NCBI RefSeq assembly: GCF_032362555.1
Contig: NC_083507.1
Span: forward strand, 1,305,001 to 1,369,000
DNA: 64,000 nt
Direction of reading: 5' to 3'
From: Amyelois transitella
Taxonomy: Eukaryota; Arthropoda; Insecta; Lepidoptera; Pyralidae
Shown: positions 12,281 through 22,900 of the stretch, one piece after another
Layout of the letters: each line of letters starts with the position of its first letter
Numbering within the stretch: position 1 is the stretch's first letter
The notes under the pieces: generated by a model
Told to the model about the DNA's origin: nothing
Database searches by the model: none
Seen by the model: only the letters and a program-made list of their open reading frames with translations
Made by a program: the position numbers and the translations under genes

Positions 12281-12352
12281 TAATGATGATTTCATAGTTC
12301 ATCTGAATGCTTTGATGTACACACTATTATGTCTTTCGCTCCTATCTGACAA
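12281..12352 (+). ncRNA. Box C/D snoRNA, LSU rRNA guide
   Basis: Box C ATGATGA 12283-12289, D' CTGA 12303-12306, C'-like TTGATGT, and D CTGA 12346-12349. Box D ends 71 nt before the acceptor of exon 12421-12462. The guide GTCTTTCGCTCCTAT before box D pairs, with one G-U, with the conserved 28S motif ATAGGGGCGAAAGAC recalled from other eukaryotes, a region methylated by U32/U51/snR39-type guides. Confidence 0.85.
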
Positions 12353-12512
12353 TATTCTGTTTTGAGACACTGAGAAATAAATTGAGAACAATTATTTAAC
12401 ATTTACAAATTTTCTTACAGATAACATTGCTGCGCTGTGCAGAATGTGGATGGGTTTTAATTGTAAGTACATAGTTATATAATTATTAACCTATCCAGTT
12501 TAAATAACTGGC

Positions 12513-12765
12513 CATACATACATAAAATCACTCCTATATCCCTTCATACTTCAGGGGTAGACAGAGCCAACAATCTTGAAATACTGATAGGCTACATTCA
12601 GCTTTTTGGCTTAACGATAGATTTGGGATTCTAATAGTGACAGGTTGCTAGTAAATCGTCTAAATGATTAATAAGCCTATCCCTTAGTCGCCTTTTATGA
12701 CATCCATGGGAAAGAAATGGAGTGGTGCTATTCTTTTTTGAGTTGGTGCCGGGAACCACACGGCA
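12513..12765 (+). repeat. SINE-like repeat (260-bp family), full copy
   Basis: It lies inside the snoRNA host intron 12463-13062, about 160 bp upstream of the snoRNA there. All family blocks are present, ending GGGAACCACACGGCA. Confidence 0.8.
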
Positions 12766-12927
12766 TATACGTATAACAACAACAACAAGTCTAGGAACGG
12801 GTATATAGGTTTGAGCTTGCACTCATAAAAGCATCTTGCCTGGGTTGAGGCGTGAACCCGCATCCATGGAACTCTGAGGAAAGCACATTACCACCGCGCC
12901 ACATGGACTTATAAAATTAATGACATT

Positions 12928-12996
12928 AAAATGATGATATCAGATAGGGACATCTGATTTTATAATGCTGTTAACATAACTATCCACACTGATTTC
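12928..12996 (+). ncRNA. Box C/D snoRNA, LSU rRNA guide, copy 1 of 2
   Basis: Box C ATGATGA 12931-12937, D' CTGA 12954-12957, D CTGA 12989-12992. Box D ends 70 nt before the acceptor at 13062. The D' guide AGATAGGGACAT pairs with the conserved 28S motif ATGTCCCTATCT; D'+5 falls on a C, as I recall for the yeast snR76 site. The D guide AACTATCCACA differs from that of the copy at 13446-13511. I could not place its target. Confidence 0.85.
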
Positions 12997-13236
12997 TCAC
13001 ATTACTTACCAATGACAAACATAAATGTGACTCGCACTACAAATGACTGTGTTTTGTTTCAGATAAATGCAGCTACACTTACATTATACCCAGGGATGAT
13101 TTCCAGTGATGGTATGTTTTTTCTGCTTCCAATAAAAAGGTGGTTCTAAGATTAAACTGTATGTATGTTTGTCTTTGAGGTAAACTAAATTACGTATGTA
13201 ATTAATTATACGGAGTGACATTCAGTCCGACTTCGT

Positions 13237-13387
13237 CAGCCTGACTAATGGGTTGCAAGCCCGTCGCCCAAAAGAATAAGAATCCCAAAATTTATTAGCA
13301 TATCCCTTAGTCGCCTATTACGACATCCATGGAAAAGATATTGAGTGGTCGTAGTCTATTTCTATAGGTGCCGGTAACCACACGGCA
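13237..13387 (+). repeat. SINE-like repeat (260-bp family), 5'-truncated
   Basis: It starts near GGGTTGCAAGCCCGTCGCCC and runs to GGTAACCACACGGCA, inside the intron before exon 13579-13622. Confidence 0.7.
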
Positions 13388-13445
13388 GTAAAGTATCAAG
13401 TACAATATAATCCGTCTGGTCCGATGAAGTGTTTTAGATGACAAT

Positions 13446-13511
13446 ATAATGATGATTCTAGATAGGGACATCTGAACATGATGCTGTTAACATAACTATC
13501 CTCACTGATTT
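13446..13511 (+). ncRNA. Box C/D snoRNA, LSU rRNA guide, copy 2 of 2
   Basis: Box C ATGATGA 13449-13455, D' CTGA 13472-13475, C'-like ATGATGC, and D CTGA 13505-13508, which ends 70 nt before the acceptor at 13578. The D' guide AGATAGGGACAT is identical to that of the 12928 copy, while the segment before box D reads AACTATCCTCA. The two genes are diverged duplicates in consecutive introns. Confidence 0.85.
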
Positions 13512-13940
13512 TCTATAGCTATAATAATTAAAAGTTACTTCCCTTCAACTTTGACAGATTTTTTTTTTGTATTTTCAGATGACGCACGAAGAATACGAGC
13601 ATTGATATGCAATATCTTAGAGGTTTGTAGATATTATAATCTTTTTTTAATAAATATACTGGATTAATTTCCATTAAATTTGTTATTTCTGACCATTGGA
13701 TATGATTTACTAATCTATGGGCAGAACAGATCAACCAATGAATGATTTTAATTGAAAAATGGAATTTTACATCCAATACAGTGCTTTTTTTTAATGTCCT
13801 TTAATAAGGAAATCTATTCACTTTTTTTTTTTTTTTTGACACAAACTAAACGTAAAGTTATTTGGAAATGGAATATAAATTATACATAGATAGGCCACTT
13901 ATTATATGCCAGTATATTATGTAAATAAAAAGGAAATTTA

Positions 13941-14019
13941 AAATGATGACCAGACCTTCAGGTCTCCCTCAACAGAGCGAACCCAATCAACCATGTTGAC
14001 CAACCACACGCGTCTGATT
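13941..14019 (+). ncRNA. Box C/D snoRNA, orphan guide, copy 1 of 3
   Basis: Box C ATGATGA 13943-13949 and D CTGA 14014-14017, 73 nt before the acceptor at 14090. The 79-bp block is identical to those at 14525 and 15613. The guide before box D is CAACCACACGCGT, for which I recall no rRNA match. A hairpin AGACC-TTCA-GGTCT follows box C. Confidence 0.8.
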
Positions 14020-14220
14020 TACAATGATATATATGTAAAATGTACACGAAACTTATAACTTGTGATTAAAAATCTTTTTTTTTTTTTAAGGAAATTGAAC
14101 TGCAGTGGAAGGAAATTTCAACAATTGAATGAAGAATTTAATGCTTTAAAAAGGTAATTTGGTTTGATATCATCTCAAGATCATACATGTAATTACATTA
14201 TCACGTAAACAATGCAAATA

Positions 14221-14390
14221 GTCGTGGAAAGACTAATAGGCCACGTTCATCTGTGTGGCTTAATGATTGAATTCAGATTCAAATAATAACAGGTTGCTAG
14301 CCCATCGCCTACAAGGAGAATCCAAAGTTTATCCCTTAGTCGCCTTTTACGACATCCATGGAAAAGAGATAGTGTAGTCATATTATTTTT
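14221..14390 (+). repeat. SINE-like repeat (260-bp family), truncated at both ends
   Basis: It contains AGACTAATAGGCCACGTTCA, ACAGGTTGCTAGCCC and CGCCTTTTACGACATCCATG, in the intron 14154-14673. Confidence 0.7.
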
Positions 14391-14524
14391 TTATTTTTGT
14401 GTATTATTTACTAAAGAATGTGCCAAATGCAGGTGAGCGTGGATGTCAATTTTTGTTGGGTATAGTAATTTTTAAATAAATGAAATTTGGTAAGAAACAA
14501 ATTCTAGAATCTTGTTTACATTTA

Positions 14525-14603
14525 AAATGATGACCAGACCTTCAGGTCTCCCTCAACAGAGCGAACCCAATCAACCATGTTGACCAACCACACGCGTCTG
14601 ATT
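14525..14603 (+). ncRNA. Box C/D snoRNA, orphan guide, copy 2 of 3
   Basis: Box C 14527-14533 and D 14598-14601, 72 nt before the acceptor at 14673. No difference from copy 1 over 79 bp, although the flanking intron sequence is unrelated. Confidence 0.8.
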
Positions 14604-14756
14604 ATATAAAATAAAAAAAAACTTCTCAATTTTTTTTTTATGTTTCTTAAGCATACTTTTTTAATTTTTTCAGATACTTGAGAGATGCTAATGACATCAC
14701 TAAATGAGGTTGGTATATTCTTATGTGTTTTTAATTGTGAACGAAAATAGATGACA

Positions 14757-14946
14757 TACAAACATAAATATGGTCACGTCTATATCCCTTGAGGGGTAGA
14801 CAGAGCCCAACAGTCTTGAAAAGACTGAATGGCCACGTTCAGCTATTTGCCTTAATGATAGAATTGAGATTCAAATAGTGACAGGTTGCTAGCCCATCGC
14901 CTAAAAAAGAATCCCAAGTTTGTAAGCCTATCCATTAGTCGCCTTC
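14757..14946 (+). repeat. SINE-like repeat (260-bp family), 3'-truncated
   Basis: It begins with the CATA-type end and stops at CCATTAGTCGCCTT. Confidence 0.75.
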
Positions 14947-15191
14947 GAAAATAGATGATGTAACAGATTTTAAACTTTCGTGTTATACTATTTATAAATA
15001 CTATAGGTATTAAACTCGCACGATCGATCATTGTAACATGATTTCAAACGTCCGAGATTAAATATAGGCACGTGACGTGCGCATTTAATACCTGTAGCAT
15101 TTTTTATTATAAATGATGTGACTTAAATTTAAAAAAAAAAAAATTTAAAAATTAGAACATGCATGCGCTCTTGTGTTATACCTCCGTGTAC

Positions 15192-15263
15192 TTAATGATG
15201 TAAACTTGTACAATGATAAATATTGTGATTTTAATTACATTGTTTCGTCACTACCTCTGAAAA
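15192..15263 (+). ncRNA. Box C/D snoRNA, 18S guide (snR87-like)
   Basis: Box C ATGATGT 15195-15201, with one mismatch to the consensus, and box D CTGA 15257-15260, 76 nt before the acceptor at 15336. The guide TTTCGTCACTACCT is complementary to the 18S motif AGGTAGTGACGAAA as I recall it from insects; D+5 falls on the A of GGUAGUG, the site of yeast snR87. Confidence 0.8.
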
Positions 15264-15426
15264 AAAAATTTTTATTTCTATATTTTCCTACCAAGAAAAT
15301 ATTAGGTATACTAAAATGTGTTATTTATTGTTTTAGGGTCAACATTTTGAAGCAGCTTTGGTTATAAAAGCGAAACATGAACCCACTTCACACCACGTAA
15401 GTTGATTACAAAAATGTTATGTTAAT

Positions 15427-15485
15427 GCTGTTGGCTCTGTCTACCCCGCAAGGGATATAGACATGATTATATGTATGTATGTATA
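15427..15485 (-). repeat. SINE-like repeat tail fragment
   Basis: Only TGGCTCTGTCTACCCCGCAA, the GGGATATAGACATGATT block and (ATGT)n remain. Confidence 0.7.
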
Positions 15486-15612
15486 ATGTTTATTCAGAAA
15501 ACGTTCATATTAGTAGGTATTCTCATTATTCTGCAGAGATTCTTTTGTTTTCATTTTAACTAAATCAGTACCACAAATCGCAATAATTCTAGAGATTTTA
15601 GAAGTAACAATG

Positions 15613-15691
15613 AAATGATGACCAGACCTTCAGGTCTCCCTCAACAGAGCGAACCCAATCAACCATGTTGACCAACCACACGCGTCTGATT
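15613..15691 (+). ncRNA. Box C/D snoRNA, orphan guide, copy 3 of 3
   Basis: Box C 15615-15621 and D 15686-15689, 89 nt before the acceptor at 15778. Identical to the copies at 13941 and 14525. Confidence 0.8.
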
Positions 15692-16338
15692 TATAATTTA
15701 GATACAAAAATATTATTACTTATGTATTATGTACAAAAGCATGGTATTAATTATATTTGTATTTTTTTTTTGTTACAGCCGTAATCAAAGAGAAATTTGA
15801 GCAACAAAGACTTCTTTAAAGGTAAATAATAATTAAATTTAAATCACCTTTTATTTTCATACAATGCATTTCGCTTTCATTTAGATGTAAGATTTTAGAA
15901 CTGCACAATTATCTTTCTCATATGAATCCCTATTTGAAGACCCTATGTAAAGTTCATAAAGTATTTTATAGTGTAAGGAAGTTACTAACTTGTGTCTGCG
16001 ATCCTATAGAGGCGTTCGTCATAGGGCGCGGTCTACGTAGCGCAGACGCAGAATATTGGGGTTGAAACTGCTGGAGCGGCGAGCGTTCACCGCTTCGGTT
16101 ATATAAACTCGCTACAATTATTTATGACTAAGAAAAAAAATATTAACTGTATAGACTTTTTCACTTGCTTCGTGTAAAAACCTGACTCACCTAATCCAAG
16201 ATCCATGGTCAAAGGTGTACCCCGGACTCCTGTCCAGAGTTGAGGAGCCAGGAATACTCACCAAAGCGGGAATAAGTTGGTACCAGAGACGCTGAGTTAA
16301 ATTATCACTTATAATGTTAGCGTTCAATCTCTCTCTCA

Positions 16339-16482
16339 TGAATGTCGTAAATGGCGACTAAGGGATGGGCTTACAAATTAGGGATTTTTCTTTTCGACGT
16401 TGGACTAGCAACCTGTCACACTACTTCAATCTGAGTTCTATCGTAAAGCCAAACAGCTGAACGTGGCCTATCAGTCTGTTCT
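16339..16482 (-). repeat. SINE-like repeat fragment beside the last host exon
   Basis: It runs from a GTCGTAAATGGCGACTAAGG block to GAACGTGGCCTATCAGTCTG. It abuts the acceptor tctgttctttttcag of the last exon, so the SINE may have contributed part of that pyrimidine tract. Confidence 0.65.
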
Positions 16483-16589
16483 TTTTCAGGTTTACAAAAC
16501 AAAAGTTTCTGTGAACGACGCACAAGCGAAGTGTGAAATGCTGTTTGAGTATGTACACATTGTGACTGATGGTTCAGAACTGAAATGTC

Positions 16590-16595
16590 AATAAA
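16590..16595 (+). terminator. Polyadenylation signal AATAAA of the METTL6/snoRNA host transcript
   Basis: AATAAA is followed within 10 nt by a T-rich stretch, about 100 nt into the last exon. That exon also has a 34-codon open frame ending at the TAA inside the signal. Confidence 0.6.
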
Positions 16596-16630
16596 GTTTT
16601 TTTTTAATATCAGCTGGTGTTTATTTTTAA

Positions 16631-16834
16631 CTAGAGGCCCCCCGCGACTTCGTCCGTATGGAAACCCTATCAATCCCGCGGGAACTCTGGGATAAATAGT
16701 AGCCTATGTGTTATTCTGGATCTTCAGCTTCCCACATACCAAATTTCATCGTAATCGGTTCAGTAATTTTTGCGTGAAAGAGTAACAAACATCTATACTG
16801 ACATACAAACTTTCGCATTTATAATATAAGTAAG
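16631..16834 (-). mobile_element. Helitron-like non-autonomous element
   Basis: It reads CTAGAGGCC at the left and a TTATAATATAAGTAAGA-type end at the right, the reverse complement of the copies at 39084 and 39369. Confidence 0.6.
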
Positions 16835-17468
16835 ATTACTAGGTTCCTACGCGTACCATAATAGATACCTAATTTAAATACTAGGTACCTATTGATCTTT
16901 GCTTATTTGCATTGGATATGATATTATTAGATTTCAGTCAAAGTGAAATTACTGATAGATGCGTGAACGAACTTTCTTGAAACTTATAATATTATGTTAA
17001 GAATACCAAGGCGACCTAAATTCTTTCAGTGAGCTTCTTAGTGCTTCCATTTAAGCGCTAGAAGGCTTGGGTCATTCCCGTTCGTCCCACCAGGAATGAT
17101 GGTGGGACGAACGGAAATAAAAATTATAAAGCTCGTCCCACTGGTACGACAAAGCTTAGTGTGACGAACGGGATTAACACATAATTTTGGGATAGGTGGT
17201 ATGAAATTCTGTGCCATGTTCAATCAGATTATTGGATAGGTACCTAGTTAATCAAATATGTTTAAGGTTGGCAACATAAAATCACAACACGAGTATTTAG
17301 TAACGTGACGTATACGCAGGGTATTTTGTTTATCTGTTACTTTGTTCGAGCATCACATAAAAATGAATTATGCCACTTAAATCACTTGAGCTTAATCACC
17401 TGGGTGAATTAAGTCAACCAAACAGTGGACTTGTAAATAAGGGAATAGAGGCTTAAAAGCGCAATCAA

Positions 17469-18724
17469 GACTGAAGTACCATGAACGTCAAGATGACGGA
17501 GCCACCTCGCAAAACACAAATATTGTCGAACCAGCCCTTAGTACCTGGTTTGTACCTTTTGGTACCTATATCAAAAAATTTTGTACCTCAAAGAATTGAA
17601 AAATATCGATTGTGATATGTGGTTCCTCCATCTTGACGTCAAAATGGAGGAAAAATTATCTCAAAGTCGATTAAATTTATTTGATGGGCTGTTCTACAAC
17701 TTGAATCCTCGTATAATTTAATAACATAACATTTGCATTGTGCTTTTAAATAATTAATAAATATAAATTTTTGTACTAAATCCTAAACGCCTAGAACTTT
17801 TGAAGTAAAGTTTTCGTTTAATACATTTTGCTATAATTAATCACAGGCACTTCTGTCATTTTCTTTTTGCTAATTATTTTCTTAAAAAACTGCTTTAAAA
17901 AACGATTATAGCGATAAGATCTTGGGAGGTACTAACCTGGTACTAAGTGTCCGTGTGGTCATCTCGACGGTATACATTATATTTTTATAAGAAACGAAGG
18001 TGGTTCCTCCATTTTGACGTCAAGATGGAGGAACCACATATCACAATCGATATTTTTCAATTCTTTGAGGTACAAAATTTTTTGATATAGGTACCAAAAG
18101 GTACAAACCAGGTACTAAGGGCTGGTTCGACAATATTTGTGTTTTGCGAGGTGGCTCCGTCATCTTGACGTTCATGAAGTACCAGGGTAGCAGAAATTGA
18201 AAGGAAGTACCTATATGAGATGGTGTGGAATAGTTTTGAGGTGAGTATTCGAATATGTATGAGATGGTTTTGGGATTATTTTGAGTATCGTACAACCCAA
18301 CTGTTTGTTTGTAAATTCTTTATTGCACATAAAAATAAATAAAACAAATTACAAAACAGTTATTGTTTTGTATCGGATTTAGAAGAATTTGTACAATGGC
18401 GGACTTATCCCCAATGGGATTTCTTCCAGTCAACCAAAATATAAAGGAAAATCCATAATTAAAAAGGCAGCGCACATAAAAAGCATTGATATGCAATAAA
18501 ATAAACAATACATCTCTACATAATTAAAGATAGGTAAACATACATAAATAATATACATACAAACTGATTACTATTTGGGTCGGATTCTTCGTAGTCAAAA
18601 GTACCAGGCTAACATAAAGTGCTAGGTAAATTCGAAATTATTCCAAGATACCTTCTTTCCAAAATCTACCCTAAAACCATCTCATATACTACCTTTCAAT
18701 TTGTGCTACCCTGGTACTTCAGTC
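17469..18724. mobile_element. Middle inverted-repeat element interrupted by a MITE
   Basis: The left tip GACTGAAGTACC continues after the inner insertion as AGGGTAGCAGAAATTGAAAGG. The right tip is the inverse, CCTTTCAATTTGTGCTACCC followed by TGGTACTTCAGTC. Confidence 0.55.
17481..18175. mobile_element. MITE with about 170-bp TIRs and an 8-bp target duplication
   Basis: The tips are ATGAACGTCAAGATGACGG and its inverse. The arms, 17481-17653 and 18003-18175, are almost identical inverted copies. GAAGTACC flanks it at 17473-17480 and 18176-18183. An 8-bp duplication suggests a hAT- or P-like mobilising transposase. Confidence 0.75.
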
Positions 18725-19900
18725 ATATACATATATATATAAATACCAAACTAGCATTTTTGAATAAACAATCATCATCTTTTAAATACGACCTAAAATT
18801 GGATCCTACAATTTAACGCAGTAGATTTTTCGAGCATCTATTTATCTTCCTGTAATTTTGACTATAAAAAACTAGTCAAATAGAAAGATGATTTACATTT
18901 AATGTTTTTTATTTTACCTATCACTAGACTTAATTTTAGTTTCAAATGATAATATGTAACATTAACGTTTGTAGATACCTACCTCAAGAACCAATTTTCG
19001 TATTAGTGGGACGAACGGGAAGCGTATAAAATATCCTTCCCGTTCGTCCCACCAAGAATGATGGTGGGCCGAACGGGAATAACCCGAAGGCTTTATGAAT
19101 TACTTCTAGGATTTCCGATTACTCTTTAACAGTAGATATTTTTGACAATATAATTTATTCACAAATTAGCACTAATTACCTATGTTTAAGCCAAGGTCCC
19201 ACATTCAATGGTTTCCGAGATACAGCTTTCTGCAACACGTGACTCCAGCAGGAAACTAAATAACTCTAAAACCCTATGGCGCACAAATTAAATTTTATGC
19301 TGCACTTTCTTGCTGAAATATAAGCTATCTGCTGATATTCATTACTTGCTTCTCCGGGTCCAGCAGGAAAAATCTTCCTGCTGGAACAGCGTTACTCCAG
19401 CAGAATTTTTTGCACAAATTTTATATTTCGCGCACATTTACACGAGATAATGCATTAATTATTTATTAAACTCAGTAGGGTCTAGAACGAAACTTCCTTC
19501 TGGAGTCACGCACACTGGTCATAAGGTAGGGAAAATAAAAAAATATACTAAGTCACACAAATGAACGTGGCATTTCAGTTTATTCAAGACTTGGCTCTGT
19601 CTAACCTTCAAGAGTTATAGACGTGACTATTCGTAAACAGATTAAATACAAAAACCATTTTTAGCTGTAATATTAATAGTAAGTATTAATTATGGAAATG
19701 TGATTGAAATACTACATAGTGGTAAATTACTAGCAGCCGATCGCCTAAAAGGAGAATCCTACGTTGACAGTTCCTCTGATTTACATTTTACAATTTATCA
19801 CACTATTTTCTTCACTGTGTTCTTAATTCTCTTTGTCATCCACGGAATGTTGTGGTCCAAAGAAAAAACAACAGATTCTATACAAAATACTTTTAATATC

Positions 19901-22900
19901 CTACAAAAAGAACTTCCTCCTCGACGTCTCGAGTTGGTGCCGTCGACCAGCGATGATCCACTCGTAGTCTCCCTTCTTGGAGTCGAAGGTGCCTTGCTGC
20001 AAGGAGACCAACTTCAGGGTGAACCGAGGCCCCAGTTCGAGGAGTTTGGCACGCTTGCCATCTTTTGTGAATTCGTACCTGGAAAATTTATACATACATA
20101 CATATGGTCACGTCTATATCCCTTGCGGGGTAGACAGAGCCAACAGTCTGGAAAAGACTGAATGGCCACCATCAGCTATTTGGCTTAATGATAGAATTGA
20201 GATTCGAATAGTGACAGGTTGCAAGCCTATCGCCCAAAAAAAATAATCCCAAGTTTGTGAGCCTATCCCTTAATCGCCTTTTACGACATCCATGGGAAAG
20301 AAATGGAGTGGTTCTATTCTTTTTTGTATTGGTGCCGGGAACCACACAAAATTTATAAATAAGGTTTAATTTATTATATATAGGTAGATACCTACTTTCG
20401 GTAGGGTAAATTTCTTTAGGAAAATCATCGTGGAGAAAGTTGCAGATTCAGTAGATGTGTAACTATGGGTTAGGTTATGGAGGTCGCTTCGCATAAAAAC
20501 CTGACCTATCAACCCAGGATCGTGGTGAAAGGCGCATCTCGTTCTATACGAAGTCAGGAGAGGATGTCAACAATACTAAAGCCAGGAGAAAGATCGGCAA
20601 GAGTTAAGACACTAGTTAGAACATCAGGACTAACATCTTCCTCGCCCCTCTTTCTACACATTTATGACATGTAAAATAATATATTAAATAATATTGTTTA
20701 AATAAAAAGAAAAACTACTTATTTTCCGCGACTTCGTACTCGCAAAAACCATACTAGAATACGCGGCTCCGCTAACGTGATATGAAGAATCACGTTAATT
20801 TAAGAGATATTCGATGTTATGTGAGACAGTGAATCGATCTGTCAGTATTATGTAATAAATACATATATAAATAAATAAATATAAATACTTATAAGTATAT
20901 GGGACAAATTACACAGATTGAGTTAGCCTCCTAGTAAGTTTACCTGCTTATTCAACGATACTATATTTTATAATAAATACTTATATAAATAAACATACAA
21001 GACCCAGACCAGACAGAAAAAGTTCTTTTCTCATCATGCCGTGGCCGGGATTCGAACCCGGGACCTCCGGTGTAACAGACAAGCGCACTACACTCGCCAC
21101 AGAGGCCGTCAGATGTCCATCCCGACATTACGAAGACAATAAAATTTAACATAAATGCACCAAGAAATTTTTATCTAATAAGAACCTACCGATGATGCCT
21201 AAAAAATATATAGTCCCGCTGATTGTGGAAGGTGACAGCGCGACGGCCTCGGAACTGCGGCTCGTAGTGGAACAGGGCTCCGAGCATGCGCCCCACAGTC
21301 AGCCCCAGGCGGGTGCTGAAGTTGTTCAGTATCACCTAGAGTGAATACATAAGCACTTATAAATAATTTGGAAACACTAAAAAACAGTAAAGAACATGAC
21401 CAAAAACCCTTCTTCTTTTGCTTTTTAATTTAAATTTTTACATGGTGGATACAACATGTTTCGTAAATTTTTTTTTTTATGGAAATTAATGTTGTTTACG
21501 TTGAAATTAGCAAGTTTTATAAATAAGTATAAGTGTAAGTAGAATTTAACTGATTTTTACCAGTGCTGTGATGATCTTTCACTGGTTAGATGGGACTTCA
21601 GAACCCTAGATTTGCTCAATTTGTGTTCTTTCAATTTCTAAATTTCTATTGACGAAATTCGAATCTTTCCATTCGGATTATCGTCAAGCCAAACAGCCAA
21701 ATGTGGCCTATCAGTCTTATCCAGACTGTAGGCCCTGTCTACCCCGCAAGGGACAAAGACGTTGTTATACGTATGTATGTATAATCACTTTTGAAAATCC
21801 CCTACTGTTAAGAACTTAAATATTCACCTCAGGCCTATGCGTAGTGATCTCCTTCCAATCCTTCCTCAACTCCGGCGTGATCTTACAGCTGGATAGACGG
21901 AAGTGCGCTGTGGGTCCATTCGGCAGGTGTATCAGCAGAAAGCCGTTTGGTTGTTTCTGATTTTCATTTATTACGATCACATCTGTCACGTCCTCTCGGA
22001 TGGCTGATTGGACTATTCTTTTTACTGATGATCTGAAAATCAATTCGGTTGGATAAAGGGTAAACATATATAGGACAGGGCTCAGTAAGTACTTATGACG
22101 ATAGTGTTTACATATAATCACGTCTTTATCCCTTGCGGGGTAGACAGAGCCAACAGTCTTGAAAAGACGGCCACTGTTCAAATGGCCATGTTTGGCTGTT
22201 TGCCTTTATGATAGAATTGAGATTCAAATAGTGACAGGTTGCTACCACTGCCTAAAAGAAGAATCCCAAGTTTATAAGCCTATCCATTAATCGCGTTTTA
22301 AGACATCTATGGGAAAGAGATAGAGTGCTTCTTTTCTTTTTTCTATAAGTGCCTAATTGCTGCTTCTGCATGGACGCTTTAGACACAACAGTAAACTTAC
22401 TTATTAGTAATTTATTCGATGTCAACCAATGCTGTCAAACCAAAAGATATGACATTTATTAAGTGATGCTTGAATAAATAAATAAATAAAAAATTAACTT
22501 TATTGGAGTGGGATGCGATACTAGTCTATATTATTATGCAAATGTGTACTCACCTTTGTCTATATCTAGATATTGAGTTAGGTATGATCCTAGTGAGTTC
22601 CTTGCCAAATATCCTAGTCTTGTTATGTGGGTTGTCCGAGTAGGTAATCAACACCTTGGGCTCGTAAGAATTCTCGTAATACGAGGACAGTTCATCTAAC
22701 TCCATGTCTTTTTGTGCCTGCGAAATAATATTCAAGAAATTATTAGGTTGGTGATCTTAGTATAATAAATATGAGCATTATAAAATCTCTTGGAAATAAA
22801 CCAAAAAAGGGTCTTTGGCTGTATAGGTGGTCATGTGTTAGTTCTTAGTAATTCTGTGGGAAAGCTGGAAACTGTGTTGCATGACAATGAATACAGCAAA

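Larger units (their letters stand above)
9199..16612 (+). ncRNA. Chain of short exons downstream of METTL6: snoRNA host transcript
   Basis: Ten short segments have strong acceptors (pyrimidine tract plus cag, tag or aag) and good donors: 9199-9247, 9954-9986, 12421-12462, 13063-13111, 13579-13622, 14091-14153, 14674-14708, 15337-15396, 15779-15821 and 16490 to about 16612, which ends with AATAAA. Together they make about 540 nt. No single frame stays open through the chain, and six exons start with AT. The intervening introns carry the snoRNAs, the pattern of a host gene whose exons are by-products. The first exon joins METTL6 exon 2 in frame and supplies its stop codon, so the simplest reading is one pre-mRNA making the methyltransferase and the snoRNAs. 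A separate internal promoter cannot be excluded. Confidence 0.7.
17061..19094. mobile_element. Outermost inverted-repeat structure with hairpin ends
   Basis: The left end has GAAGGCTTGGGTCATTCCCG then TTCGTCCCACC; the right end is the inverse, ending GGGAATAACCCGAAGGCTTT. Each end also folds on itself (GTCCCACC/GGTGGGAC). Boundaries are approximate and no target duplication is clear. Confidence 0.45.
16613..19900. other. Intergenic interval with nested inverted-repeat elements
   Basis: There is no gene here. It lies between the 3' end of the METTL6/snoRNA transcript and the 3' end of RPF1, so the two genes converge. The main contents are a Helitron-like copy (16631-16834), three nested inverted-repeat structures between 17061 and 19094, and unassigned AT-rich sequence with a repeated CCAGCAGGAA word near 19240-19400. 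Confidence 0.7.

Noticed and set aside
9199..16612. A fast-evolving micro-exon protein gene downstream of METTL6
   Set aside because: Short frames are open across some exon pairs, but no frame runs through the chain, and the introns rather than the exons carry the conserved, repeated blocks with C and D boxes.
19700..20161. A 153-codon plus-strand ORF
   Set aside because: It overlaps the RPF1 last exon in antisense and runs into a SINE; no family features.
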